From Gaiellasilicea sp963730405 (GTDB lineage Bacteria > Actinomycetota > Thermoleophilia > Gaiellales > Gaiellaceae), in the NCBI GenBank assembly GCA_963730405.1, contig CAVSRW010000017.1, positions 46,336-110,335 of the forward strand: a stretch of 64,000 bases of DNA. The letters are read 5' to 3'. The notes under the pieces are model-generated. The model was not told the origin of the DNA and did not search any database. It worked only from the letters and a program-made list of their open reading frames with translations. Every line of letters starts with the position of its first letter. Position 1 is the first letter of the stretch. The translations under genes and the position numbers were made by a program. Of the stretch, positions 26,291 to 34,330 are shown piece after piece.

Positions 26291-26842
26291 TCAACCATGC
26301 GGATTTTGGGCGCTCGGAGCGACGCCCGTCAGCTCCGCCGCACGGTAGAGGGACCGCAAGCGCACGCCCAGCCGGGCCAACTCGTCGGCCCCGCCCTCCT
26401 CGCGGTCGACGACGCAGATCGCGTTCCGGACGACGACGCCGGCCTCGCGGAGCGCCGCCACGGCCTCGGCGAGCGCGCCGCCCGACGTGACCACGTCCTC
26501 GATCAGGCAGACGAGCTCGCCGGCCTCGAACGGCCCCTCGATGCGGTTCGCGGTCCCGTACTCCTTCGCGCTGTCGCGGACGATCACGAACGGCAGGCCG
26601 GACGAGAGCGAGGCTGACGCCGCGAGCGCGACGGCGCCGAGTGCGGGCCCCGCCAGGCGGGCCGCCTCGGGTTCGTGCTCCCGCACCGCGGCGGCGAGCC
26701 GCTCGCCGAGCGGGCCCAGCAGCTCCGGCAGCGTCTCGAAGCGGTACTTGTCGAGGTAGTAGCTCGACCGGCGCCCCGAGCGGAGCTGGAAGTCGCCTTC
26801 CAGCAGCGCGTGCTCGCGCAGCTTGACCCCGAGCTCGTCCAC
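26291..26842 (-). CDS. pyrE: Orotate phosphoribosyltransferase
   Basis: Orotate + PRPP to OMP in pyrimidine synthesis. The type I PRTase signature LIEDVVTSGGA is at 113-123; FQLRSGRRSSYYLDKY and VRDSAKEYGTANRIEG (flexible loop) are conserved. 183 residues. The GTG start directly abuts the stop of a small upstream membrane protein gene. Confidence 0.94.
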   Translation of the reverse strand: MDELGVKLREHALLEGDFQLRSGRRSSYYLDKYRFETLPELLGPLGERLAAAVREHEPEAARLAGPALGAVALAASASLSSGLPFVIVRDSAKEYGTANRIEGPFEAGELVCLIEDVVTSGGALAEAVAALREAGVVVRNAICVVDREEGGADELARLGVRLRSLYRAAELTGVAPSAQNPHG

Positions 26843-27019
26843 TCAGAGCGCCCGGCGCGCGAGCGCGAGGAGGCGGTCGGCCTCCGGTGCGCCGCTCGTC
26901 AGCGTGACGGCCGAGCCGTCGTCGAAGTGAAGGTGGACGCGCTCGCGCCGCGCTTCGCGGCGGCGTCGCAGGTAGAGCGGCCCCGCGACGAGCAGCAGCA
27001 GCCCGACGACCCTACGCAT
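26843..27019 (-). CDS. Small membrane-anchored protein, unknown
   Basis: 58 residues: a hydrophobic N-terminus (VVGLLLLVAGPLYL), an Arg-rich stretch (RRRREARRER), then a short beta-like tail VHLHFDDGSAVTLTSG. It overlaps the upstream roadblock gene by 8 nt and abuts pyrE, so it is part of that operon. No family was recognised. Confidence 0.5.
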   Translation of the reverse strand: MRRVVGLLLLVAGPLYLRRRREARRERVHLHFDDGSAVTLTSGAPEADRLLALARRAL

Positions 27020-27416
27020 CAGGGACCTCCTGCTTTCGCTTCGGCGCGCGGCGCCTCGGCTTCGGCTTCTTCCGCGACTCGGCGACCGCGCGCAGGCAGG
27101 CGCCGAGGTCGTAGAGGACGAGTCCCGAGGATGGGTTCGGGCTCGTGCGGGCGACGATCGCGAGGCCACCCTCCGTGAGGGTGAAGACGCTGCCTTCGCG
27201 GAGCGCGACCTCGAGCCGGCTGACGCCGCGCGCCTCGGTGCCGAAGGCCGATCGGGCGGCCTCGAGCAGCTCCGTGCCCGCTCGCGCGAGGCGCTCGGCG
27301 CCGCTTTCGGCGGTCAGCGTCGAGGCGAGAACGGCACCCTGCTCGTCGACGACGACGGCGGCCTCGACCTGCGAGGAGACCTCGGTCAGATCGGCGAGAG
27401 CGGACGCGGCATCCAC
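27012..27416 (-). CDS. Roadblock/LC7-like domain protein
   Basis: 134 residues: ALADLTEVSSQVEAAVVVDEQGAVLAS and GLAIVARTSPNPSSGLVLYDLGACLRAV look like the profilin-type roadblock/LC7 (MglB-like) fold, which usually acts with small Ras-like GTPases. The C-terminus is strongly basic (KKPKPRRRAPKRK). No GTPase gene is adjacent. The GTG at 27416 was chosen because longer frames cross the divergent YihY start. Confidence 0.6.
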   Translation of the reverse strand: MDAASALADLTEVSSQVEAAVVVDEQGAVLASTLTAESGAERLARAGTELLEAARSAFGTEARGVSRLEVALREGSVFTLTEGGLAIVARTSPNPSSGLVLYDLGACLRAVAESRKKPKPRRRAPKRKQEVPDA

Positions 27417-27438
27417 ATGCGAGACGATACTCCCGACC

Positions 27439-28254
27439 GTGCCCAAGCCGTTGGCGCAACCCCTGGCCAAGTTCTTCGCCGACCGAGGCACCCACCTCGC
27501 GGCGATGATCGCCTACTTCGGCCTCCTCTCCTCGGTCTCGCTGATCTTCCTCGCGCTCGCAGTGCTCGGCTGGACGGGCCGCGCGGAGGAGTCGAGCTAC
27601 TTCGTCGAGGCCCTCGACCACCTGTTCCCCTCCCAGTCGATCGAGAGCATCGTCAAGGTCGTGCAGGAGATCCGCGAGAACGCCACGGCGCTGGGCGTGA
27701 TCGGCGGGTCCTTCCTCCTCTGGACGTCGCTCTCGCTCTTCAGCGTGCTCGAATCGGCCTTCAACATCGTCTACGACCGGCCGAACCGCTCTTTCCTGCA
27801 CGGGAAGTTCCTCGCGACGCTGTTCATGGCGGGCTCGATCATCGCCCTCGCAACGGGGCTCGTGATCGGCGGCTTCGGCTACGACCTGCTCCAGCGGTTC
27901 GCGGGTGGCGTGATCGCGAACCCGATCGTCGCGTACGCGCTCTCGGCCTTCGTCTCGACCCTGTCCGTCTTCCTCTTCCTCGTGCTCGCGTACGAGCGGC
28001 TGACGAATGCGTCACTGAGCCTGCGCGAGGTCTGGCCGGGAGCCCTGCTCGCCGCGGTGCTCCTGCAGGTGACGTTCCAGATCCTGCCCCTCTTCGTCCG
28101 GCTCTCCCGCGAGGTCGTCGCCGTGCAGGCGCTCGGAACCTCGGCGCTGCTCCTGGTCTGGATCTACGTGATGTCGAACGTGATCGTCTTCGGTGCCGAG
28201 GTGAACTGGTGGTACGGCCGCCGCCAGGAGGAGGAGATCGCCGGCCTGGCCTGA
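27439..28254 (+). CDS. YihY/virulence factor BrkB family membrane protein
   Basis: 271 residues with about six hydrophobic segments. Characteristic blocks are HLAAMIAYFGLLSSVSLIFL, FLLWTSLSLFSVLESAFNIVYDRP, and the C-terminal LLLVWIYVMSNVIVFGAEVNWWY, all hallmarks of the UPF0761/YihY family. The function of the family is unsettled. GTG start 22 bp from the divergent roadblock gene. Confidence 0.88.
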   Translation: MPKPLAQPLAKFFADRGTHLAAMIAYFGLLSSVSLIFLALAVLGWTGRAEESSYFVEALDHLFPSQSIESIVKVVQEIRENATALGVIGGSFLLWTSLSLFSVLESAFNIVYDRPNRSFLHGKFLATLFMAGSIIALATGLVIGGFGYDLLQRFAGGVIANPIVAYALSAFVSTLSVFLFLVLAYERLTNASLSLREVWPGALLAAVLLQVTFQILPLFVRLSREVVAVQALGTSALLLVWIYVMSNVIVFGAEVNWWYGRRQEEEIAGLA

Positions 28255-28279
28255 TCAGCCGTGGCCGCCGCGGCCCTGC

Positions 28280-28330
28280 CGGGGCCAGGACCCCACAGGT
28301 CCGGGACGGACGTCGTGGGTCCTGGCCCCG
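28280..28330. repeat. Long intergenic inverted repeat (REP-like or bidirectional terminator)
   Basis: Arms GGGGCCAGGACCCCAC (28281-28296) and GTGGGTCCTGGCCCC (28315-28329) pair over 15 bp with one bulged C, and C28280-G28330 extends the stem; the loop is 18 nt. It lies between the convergent ends of the YihY gene and rdgB, where a bidirectional terminator is expected, but it lacks U-runs. It fills most of the 86-bp gap. Confidence 0.65.
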
Positions 28331-28340
28331 ACACGTTCGT

Positions 28341-28898
28341 TCAGGACAGGGCTGCGCGGAGCGCGGCGGCGGCGCGGGCCCGGTGCGAGTTGCTCCGCTT
28401 CCACGCGTCGCCGAGCTCGGCCACCGTCCGCTCCTCCCCGACCGGGACGAAGATCGGGTCGTAGCCGAAGCCCTCGTCGCCGCGGCGCCCCGTCGCGATC
28501 GACCCCTCGAGCGTTCCCGTCCCGCGCCGCTCCTCGCCGCCCGGGCCGAGCGCGACGAGCTCGCAGACGTAGCGGGCGCGGCGGTCGCTGACACCCTCGA
28601 GCTCGGCGAGCAGCTGCGCGACGCCGTCCTCGGCCCAGCGGGCGGACGCGATGCCCGGCCCGCCGCCGAGTGCGGCGACCTCGATCCCCGAGTCCTCGCC
28701 CAGGACCCAGCCGTCCCGTGCCTGCTCCCGGCCGAAGGCGGCCTTGATCCGCGCGTTGTCGGCGTACGTGGCCCCGTCCTCGGGCGGGTACGGACGATCC
28801 GTGGCCAGCAGCTCGAGCTCCCAGCCCGACAGCGCGGCCCGCAGCTCCTCGAGCTTGTGCGCGTTCCCCGACGCCAGGAGCGCCCTCACGGACGCCAC
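28341..28898 (-). CDS. rdgB: dITP/XTP pyrophosphatase (RdgB/HAM1)
   Basis: House-cleaning NTPase that hydrolyses dITP, ITP and XTP to monophosphates. SGNAHKLEEL at 10-19 and GEDSGIEVAAL near 67 are the family signatures, with GRRGDEGFGYDPIFVP and SHRARAAAALR at the C-terminus. 185 residues. It follows mgtC with a 13-bp overlap and is the last gene of the murI-rph-mgtC-rdgB run. The rph-rdgB pairing is common in bacteria. Confidence 0.93.
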   Translation of the reverse strand: MASVRALLASGNAHKLEELRAALSGWELELLATDRPYPPEDGATYADNARIKAAFGREQARDGWVLGEDSGIEVAALGGGPGIASARWAEDGVAQLLAELEGVSDRRARYVCELVALGPGGEERRGTGTLEGSIATGRRGDEGFGYDPIFVPVGEERTVAELGDAWKRSNSHRARAAAALRAALS

Positions 28899-29560
28899 TG
28901 CACGCGCTCGACGTCGTCGAGCTTGTTGACCCCCACCGCCACCCGCGCCGACTCCGCTCGCCGCGACGCGCGCAGCGTCACGTCGATCGTCCGCTCGTCG
29001 CCGAACTCGACCTGGCTGACCTCGCCGCCGAGCTCCTCGATCGCGGCGAGCACGCGGGTCGCCTCGCCCTCGGGCACGAGCTGAATCGCGAGCTCTGCCT
29101 CCTCCGGCCGCACCCGGGCGACGAGTCTCGTCGAGATCAGCTTCAGCGGCCCGAGCGAGATCAGGACGAGCAGCGCGGCGCCGACGCCGACCGCGTAGTA
29201 GCCGGTGCCGGCGGCCATCCCGATCGCGGCCACGACCCAGAGCGTCGCGGCGGTCGTCAGCCCGCGGACGGAGATGCCGCGGACGATGATCGCGCCGGCG
29301 CCGAGGAAACCGATCCCGGTCACGATCTGCGCCGCGATGCGGGTCGGGTCGAAGACGACGCCCTGCGGCGTCGAGAAGGTCCAGTCCGTCCAGGCGTAGG
29401 CGGAGACGAGCGTGAAGACGCAGGCGCCGAGCGAGACCAACAGATGCGTGCGGAAGCCGGCCTCGTGGTCGCGCAGCTCGCGCTCGAGCCCGATCGCGCC
29501 GCCGAGCCCGGCCGCGACGAGCAGCCGCAGGAGCGCCTCGGCTGTCGAGAGCTCAGGCAC
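28886..29560 (-). CDS. MgtC/SapB family membrane protein
   Basis: 224 residues: AAGLGGAIGLERELRDHEAGFRTHLLVSLGA and IVTGIGFLGAGAIIVRG...RGLTTAATLWVVAAIG are the MgtC signatures, with four or five membrane segments, then a soluble ACT-like C-terminal domain (about 150-224). Family members are linked to low-Mg growth or ATP synthase control; the role here is unknown. The GTG start lies 8 nt inside the rph 3' end, so it is translationally coupled. Confidence 0.88.
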   Translation of the reverse strand: MPELSTAEALLRLLVAAGLGGAIGLERELRDHEAGFRTHLLVSLGACVFTLVSAYAWTDWTFSTPQGVVFDPTRIAAQIVTGIGFLGAGAIIVRGISVRGLTTAATLWVVAAIGMAAGTGYYAVGVGAALLVLISLGPLKLISTRLVARVRPEEAELAIQLVPEGEATRVLAAIEELGGEVSQVEFGDERTIDVTLRASRRAESARVAVGVNKLDDVERVQWRP

Positions 29561-30266
29561 GCTCGGCCGCGACGGCCTCGTTCTGCGCGGCGACGATCTC
29601 CTCGATCCCTCCCGACGCGAGGTCGAGGAGGCCGTCGAGCTCGTCACGCGTGAACGGCTCGCGCTCGGCGGTCGCCTGCACCTCGACGAGGCGGCCGTCC
29701 GCCGTCATGACGACGTTCATGTCCGTCTCCGCGCTCGAGTCCTCGGCGTAGTCGAGGTCGAGGACCGGCCGACCGTCGACGACGCCGACCGAGACGGCGG
29801 CGACCTGGCCGGTGAGCGCCTTCGAGAGCCCGAACCGGTCGAGGGCGCGGGAGGCGGCCACGTACGCGCCCGAGATCGCGGCGCAGCGGGTGCCGCCGTC
29901 GGCCTGGAGCACGTCGCAGTCGAGCCAGAGCGTCCGCTCGCCGAGCGCCTCGAAGTCGCAGACCGACCGCAGCGCGCGGCCGATCAGGCGCTGGATCTCG
30001 ACGGTGCGGCCGCCCTGCTTGCCCTTGGCCGCCTCGCGCGCGACCCGCTCGCCGGTCGAAGCGGGCAGGAGCGAGTACTCGGCGGTCATCCAGCCCCGGC
30101 CGGAGCGGTAGAGCCAGCGCGGCACGCCCTCCTCGACCATCGCCGTGCAGAGGACGCGGGTCTTCCCCTGCGAGTAGAGGACGGATCCGTGCGCCTGCTC
30201 GAGCCAGTCGGGCACGAGCTCGAGCGGGCGGAGCTGGTCGTCGCGCTGGCGGCCGTCCGATCTCAC
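29553..30266 (-). CDS. rph: Ribonuclease PH
   Basis: Phosphorolytic 3'-5' exoribonuclease that trims tRNA 3' ends. RSDGRQRDDQLRPL start, GSVLYSQGKTRVLCTA, EYSLLPASTGER, the phosphate-binding GGRTVEIQRLIGRALR, and DCDVLQADGGTRCAAISGAYVA are conserved. 237 residues. GTG start overlapping the murI stop (GTGA). Confidence 0.96.
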   Translation of the reverse strand: MRSDGRQRDDQLRPLELVPDWLEQAHGSVLYSQGKTRVLCTAMVEEGVPRWLYRSGRGWMTAEYSLLPASTGERVAREAAKGKQGGRTVEIQRLIGRALRSVCDFEALGERTLWLDCDVLQADGGTRCAAISGAYVAASRALDRFGLSKALTGQVAAVSVGVVDGRPVLDLDYAEDSSAETDMNVVMTADGRLVEVQATAEREPFTRDELDGLLDLASGGIEEIVAAQNEAVAAERA

Positions 30267-31081
30267 GCGACCGCCTCGAGCGTCGCGAGCTCGACGTGCT
30301 CGACCTCCTCGATCGGCAGCTGCAGGAAGCGCCGGCCCATGGCGCGGAACGCGGCCGTGTCGCCGGTCGTGAGGAAGCCGTAGACGCCCTCGCGCGCCGG
30401 ATCGTTCTCGATCCGCTTCCGCGCCAGAGTCTCCGCCACCTCGCGGGCGGTCTCGTCGGCCGAGAAGACGAGCGTGACGTCGCGCCCGAAGACACGCTGC
30501 AGGATCGGCCGGATCAGCGGGTAGTGCGTGCAGCCGAGGATGACGGTGTCGACGCCGGCCTCCTTCAGCGGGGCCGCGTACTCCCGCACCGCCGCGGCCG
30601 TCTCCTCGGCGAACGGATCGTCGCCCTCGATCAGGGGCACGAGGCGCGGGCAGGCGACCGGGAAGACCTCGACGCCGGCGTCGAGCGCCCGCACGAGCGC
30701 CTCGTAGCGGCCGCTCGAGACCGTCGCCTGCGTCGCGAGCAGCCCGATCCGGCGGTTGCGCGTCGCCTGCACGGCCGCGTGCGCCTCCGGCGCGATCACC
30801 CCGACGACGGGGACGCCGAGCTCGGTCTGCAGCTGCGGCAGCGCCGCCGCCGTGGCCGAGTTGCACGCGACGACGACGAGCTTGACGCCGCGCGCCTCGA
30901 GGAAGGAGCCGATCTCGCGCGCGAAGCGGCGCAGCTCGTCGAGCGGCCGCGGCCCGTAGGGCAGGCGCGCGCCGTCGCCGAGGTAGACGAAATCCTCGTG
31001 CGGCAGCGTGACCAGGCACTCGTGCAGCACCGTCAGGCCGCCGACCCCCGAGTCGAACACGCCGATCGGCCGCTCGTCCAT
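30263..31081 (-). CDS. murI: Glutamate racemase
   Basis: Makes D-glutamate for peptidoglycan. Both catalytic cysteines are visible: Cys73 in VVACNSATA and Cys184 in ILGCTHYPLI. The N-terminus IGVFDSGVGGLTVL and YLGDGARLPYG are signature blocks. 272 residues, typical. First gene of a four-gene overlapping run (murI, rph, mgtC, rdgB). Confidence 0.96.
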   Translation of the reverse strand: MDERPIGVFDSGVGGLTVLHECLVTLPHEDFVYLGDGARLPYGPRPLDELRRFAREIGSFLEARGVKLVVVACNSATAAALPQLQTELGVPVVGVIAPEAHAAVQATRNRRIGLLATQATVSSGRYEALVRALDAGVEVFPVACPRLVPLIEGDDPFAEETAAAVREYAAPLKEAGVDTVILGCTHYPLIRPILQRVFGRDVTLVFSADETAREVAETLARKRIENDPAREGVYGFLTTGDTAAFRAMGRRFLQLPIEEVEHVELATLEAVA

Positions 31082-31140
31082 CTGCGGGATTGTAGGGAGC
31101 TAGGGCGTCGGAGCGCTCCCGGCTCGGTAGGCTCGCGCGG

Positions 31141-31805
31141 GTGAAGGTACTCGCGCTCACGCACGGCGACGACGTCGGTCCAGGCGTCTTCGAGGATGCG
31201 ATTCGCGCCGCCGGGCACGAGCTCGTCGAGCGCAACGTCGCCCGCGAGAGCATCGCCGACGAGCCGGCCGACGCGGTGATCGTGCTCGGCGGAGCGATGC
31301 ACCCCGATCAGGACGATCACCATCCTGGCTTCGCCCCGAGCTGCGCTTCCTCGAGGAGCGGCTCGAGCACGGGACGCCCCTCCTCGGCGTCTGCCTCGGC
31401 TCGCAGTTGCTGGCCCGCGCCGCCGGCGCGCGAGTCTTCCGGGCGGCGGAGCCCGAGATCGGCTGGTTGCCGGTCGAGGTCACGGAGGCCGCGGAGTCCG
31501 ATCCGGTCGCGGCGTCGCTGCCGGAGTCCTTCGACGCCTTCCAGTGGCACAGCTACACGCACGAGCTCCCGGCCGGAGCCGTCGAACTGGCCCGCAGCCG
31601 TGTCTGCACGCAGGCGTGGCGTCTCGGCAGCGCCTGGGGCGTCCAGTTCCACCCCGAGGTGCGGGCCGACCAGGTCGAGTCGTGGCTCGCGCAGGAGCCG
31701 GACGAGGTGCCCGACCCGGCCGGGTTCCTGGCGGCGACGCGCGAGCGGATCGAGGACTGGAACGCGCTCGGCCGCCGGCTCTGCGCCGCCTTCCTCGCCG
31801 CCTAG
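31141..31805 (+). CDS. Class I glutamine amidotransferase-like protein, frameshifted (1 base missing near 31325)
   Basis: The first frame reads VKVLALTHGDDVGPGVFEDA...VIVLGGAMHPDQDDHHP; the next gives WLRPELRFLEERLEHGTPLLGVCLGSQLLAR with the nucleophile Cys, WHSYTHELP, and GVQFHPEV with the His-Glu pair. Inserting one base after CAC CAT CC restores a 221-residue protein with an intact catalytic triad. It resembles stand-alone GATases of the GMP-synthase-glutaminase-like family, whose substrates are mostly unknown. The indel is probably an assembly error. Its stop overlaps the convergent rhodanese stop (CTAG). Confidence 0.75.
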
Positions 31806-32161
31806 CCCGTCTCTGCGGCCAGCGCGTCGTCGCGCGACCACTCGTGCCAGGAGCCGCGATAGTTCGCGGCCCGGTAGCCGAGCGACGTGAGGATCTGCGC
31901 GGCGAGCTCGGAGCGGGAGCCGGAGTGGCAGTAGGTGACCAGCTCGACATCTTCCTGCGGCCCGAGCCGCTCCCGGATCTCGTCGGGCGTCAGCGCGAGC
32001 AGGACTTGCAGGTCGAAGTGCCGCGCGCCGGGGATCCGCCCCGGCCTCGGGTCGCACGGCGCAGCGATCTCGCCCCGGTACTCGCGGTCGCTGCGCACGT
32101 CGAGGACGACGAACCCGTCCTCGCCGAGCCGGCGGACGACCGCGTCGAGCTCTACATCCAT
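31802..32161 (-). CDS. Rhodanese-like sulfurtransferase
   Basis: Single rhodanese domain, 119 residues. DVRSDREYRGEIAAPCDPRPGRIPGARHF is the typical CH2 region; the active-site loop TYCHSGSRSE has the persulfide Cys78. The C-terminal NYRGSWHEWSR matches the family end. It overlaps the upstream hydrolase gene by 10 nt. Physiological donor and acceptor unknown. Confidence 0.88.
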   Translation of the reverse strand: MDVELDAVVRRLGEDGFVVLDVRSDREYRGEIAAPCDPRPGRIPGARHFDLQVLLALTPDEIRERLGPQEDVELVTYCHSGSRSELAAQILTSLGYRAANYRGSWHEWSRDDALAAETG

Positions 32162-32802
32162 CGCGCCACGACGTCGTCGAGGACCCGGCCGAACTCCGCC
32201 GGCCGCTCGAGGCTCGCGAGGTGGCCGCACTCCGGCAGCACGACGGCGCGCGGCTCGAACGCCAGCGCGTCCTCGACCGGTACGAACGGGTCGCGGTCGC
32301 CGACGATCGTCAGCGCCCGCTCGCCGAGCGCACGGTATGCAGCGGTCGAGTCGGGCCGGTCGCGGATCGCTCCGAGCGCCGTCACCAGCTCGTCCTCGGT
32401 GCGGTCGAGCGCGAGCTCACGCGCCCCCGCGACCACGGCCGGATCGCTGTGCTCGCCGAAGAGCGACTCGCGCATCGCGTCCCAGACCCCCTCTGCACCG
32501 CGCTCCCGGGCGATCGCGATCGTCTCGGCCCGCTTCGCGTACCGCTCCGGCGTATCGGGCTCGGGTCGGGAGCCGACGAGGAGGAGCCCGGCGAGCCGGT
32601 CGGGCGCGCGGCGCGCGGCCGCCAGCGCCGCATAGCCGCCCATCGAGGCGCCGACGAGGATCAGCCGGCCCGGAAACGCCTCGAGCACGGCGTCGGCCCA
32701 GTCGTCCATCGTCGCGCCGAGACCGTAGAGCCGCGGCGCGTCGGCGTGCGCGGGCCACATCCGCTCGTCGAGCGGGAACGCGTGCAGGAAGACGACGGTC
32801 AC
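32152..32802 (-). CDS. Alpha/beta hydrolase
   Basis: Compact 216-residue alpha/beta-fold hydrolase. Nucleophile elbow GASMGG (Ser53), acid Asp169 in VGDRDPFVP, base His194 in CGHLASLE. VVFLHAFPLDERMWPAH at the start carries the oxyanion loop. Substrate unknown. GTG start overlapping the GST-like gene stop (GTGA). Confidence 0.87.
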   Translation of the reverse strand: MTVVFLHAFPLDERMWPAHADAPRLYGLGATMDDWADAVLEAFPGRLILVGASMGGYAALAAARRAPDRLAGLLLVGSRPEPDTPERYAKRAETIAIARERGAEGVWDAMRESLFGEHSDPAVVAGARELALDRTEDELVTALGAIRDRPDSTAAYRALGERALTIVGDRDPFVPVEDALAFEPRAVVLPECGHLASLERPAEFGRVLDDVVARWM

Positions 32803-33374
32803 AGCGCTGCGACGAGGAGTCGCTCGGCGGCCAAGGACGGCCGCTCGCAGGCACGCTCGACCCAGGCAGCCAGCGACGGCCACGGCTCGAGCTCGATCCC
32901 GAGGAGGTCGCGCGCCCGGAGCAGCCAGGGCAGGAAGGCGATGTCGGCGAGGCCGAACGCGCGGCCGCTCAGCCAAGGCGACCCGGCCAGAAGCCGGTCG
33001 AGGAACGCGAGCTCCTCCTCGAAGCCGCTGCGCGCGCCCTCGTCCCCGCGCCGCAGGGCGTAGTACGGCCGCGAGAAGTCGTCGAAGCGGAAAACGAGGA
33101 GTCGCCCCGCAGCACGCTCCCCGGGGTCGTCAGGCCAAAGCGGCGGCTCGGGATACCGCTCGTTCAGGTACTCGCCGATCACCGCCGACTCGGGCAGCAC
33201 CCAGCCGTCCTCCTCGAGCACCGGCACCTTGCCCGACGGGTTCAGCTCGTAGAGCCAGGCGGGGCGGTCGCGGAGGTCGATCTCGACCGTCTCGTACGGG
33301 ATCCCCTTCTCGGCGAGAACGATCCGGACGCGAGCGCAGTAGGGGCAGCGCGCGGCGTCGTAGAGCGTCGTCAT
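32799..33374 (-). CDS. Glutathione S-transferase family protein
   Basis: 191 residues: thioredoxin-fold N-domain (TLYDAARCPYCARVRIVLAEKGI, a CPYC glutaredoxin-like redox pair at 10-13; NPSGKVPVLEEDG; PESAVIGEYLNERYP) and an all-helical C-domain (FGLADIAFLPWL). Actinobacteria generally use mycothiol rather than glutathione, so the thiol substrate is uncertain. It overlaps both neighbours by 4 nt. Confidence 0.82.
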   Translation of the reverse strand: MTTLYDAARCPYCARVRIVLAEKGIPYETVEIDLRDRPAWLYELNPSGKVPVLEEDGWVLPESAVIGEYLNERYPEPPLWPDDPGERAAGRLLVFRFDDFSRPYYALRRGDEGARSGFEEELAFLDRLLAGSPWLSGRAFGLADIAFLPWLLRARDLLGIELEPWPSLAAWVERACERPSLAAERLLVAAL

Positions 33375-34330
33375 GCCTCCTGCCACCCGCGTTCGGCGCC
33401 TTCGAGCCCGATCGCCGCGGCAATCGACACGAGCAGCTCCTGCGGCGGCGGCAGCTCGGCCGGCGAAGCCCCGGTCCGGGCGACGGCGCGCACAGCGGCC
33501 GGATCGGCGCCCGTCAGGCGCGCGACGACGCGCGGGTTCGCCGCCAGCGCGATCGCGTCTCCGGGCGGCAGCGCGCCGTAGTGCTCGGGCACCGAGAGGT
33601 ACTCGTCGACGATGCGTCCCGCCTCGAAGAGGACGAAGCGGACGACCTGCTCGTGCTCGACGCCGATCGCGACCGTGACGGCGGCGGTGCGAACGGACAG
33701 CTCCCTCGCCAGACGCCGGAGGGCCGCTGGGTCACGATCGCACGCCTCGTCGTAGACGGTGATCCAGCCGTTCCGCGGACTGGTCACCTCGCTCCCGCGC
33801 GAGCCCCCCGGGAGCCTCGGCACGAACTGCTGCACCGCGCGCTCGATCGCGGTCAGATCGTCCGTCTGAACGTGGATCGAGCCGTAGGAGCGCCCGACCC
33901 CGACCTCGCGCACCTCGAGCGGCAGGACGAGGTTGCGCGACTCCTCGCGGAAGCCGAGCCGCTCGTAGAAGTCGCGTGCCCTGGGGTTCGCGTTCAGGAA
34001 GAGGTGCGTCGCCCCCCGTGCCCGGAGGTTCTCGATCACCGTGTCCACGAGCAGCCGCCCGGTGCCGTGGCGACGGTCGGCCTCGGCGACGTAGAGGTCG
34101 CCGATCCTGGCGAAGTGATCGTCGAGCCAGGCGGTGACGAAGCCGACCGGCCGGCCGTCCTCCTCGGCGACGAAGAGCGCGTTGGCGTCGAGCGACTGCT
34201 CGAACTCCGGGCGGTTCGCCTCCCAGCTGACGTCCGCCCATGGCGGAGGCGGCGGGCCCTCGGCCTGCCACTGATCCCAGAGCGCGTGCAGCGCGTCGAA
34301 GTCGTCGGCGGTGGCGTGGCGGACAGTCAT
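33371..34330 (-). CDS. GNAT acetyltransferase with extra C-terminal domain
   Basis: 319 residues. Residues 1-140 are a GNAT domain: IGDLYVAEADRRHGTGRLLVDT is the acetyl-CoA-binding motif A, and LFLNANPRARDFYERLGF the C-terminal motif. The following about 175 residues (from SYGSIHVQTDD) are not GNAT; they look like a small alpha/beta domain with VRFVLFEAGRIVDEYLSVPEHYG and an Ala-rich helical end, unrecognised. It is coupled to the GST-like gene and to alkA-type gene by ATGA overlaps. Confidence 0.75.
   Translation of the reverse strand: MTVRHATADDFDALHALWDQWQAEGPPPPPWADVSWEANRPEFEQSLDANALFVAEEDGRPVGFVTAWLDDHFARIGDLYVAEADRRHGTGRLLVDTVIENLRARGATHLFLNANPRARDFYERLGFREESRNLVLPLEVREVGVGRSYGSIHVQTDDLTAIERAVQQFVPRLPGGSRGSEVTSPRNGWITVYDEACDRDPAALRRLARELSVRTAAVTVAIGVEHEQVVRFVLFEAGRIVDEYLSVPEHYGALPPGDAIALAANPRVVARLTGADPAAVRAVARTGASPAELPPPQELLVSIAAAIGLEGAERGWQEA

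Noticed and set aside
32799..33374. Maleylacetoacetate isomerase for the homogentisate pathway
   Set aside because: The GST-like protein has a CPYC redox motif and belongs to a different overlapping gene run, so that specific function is not supported.
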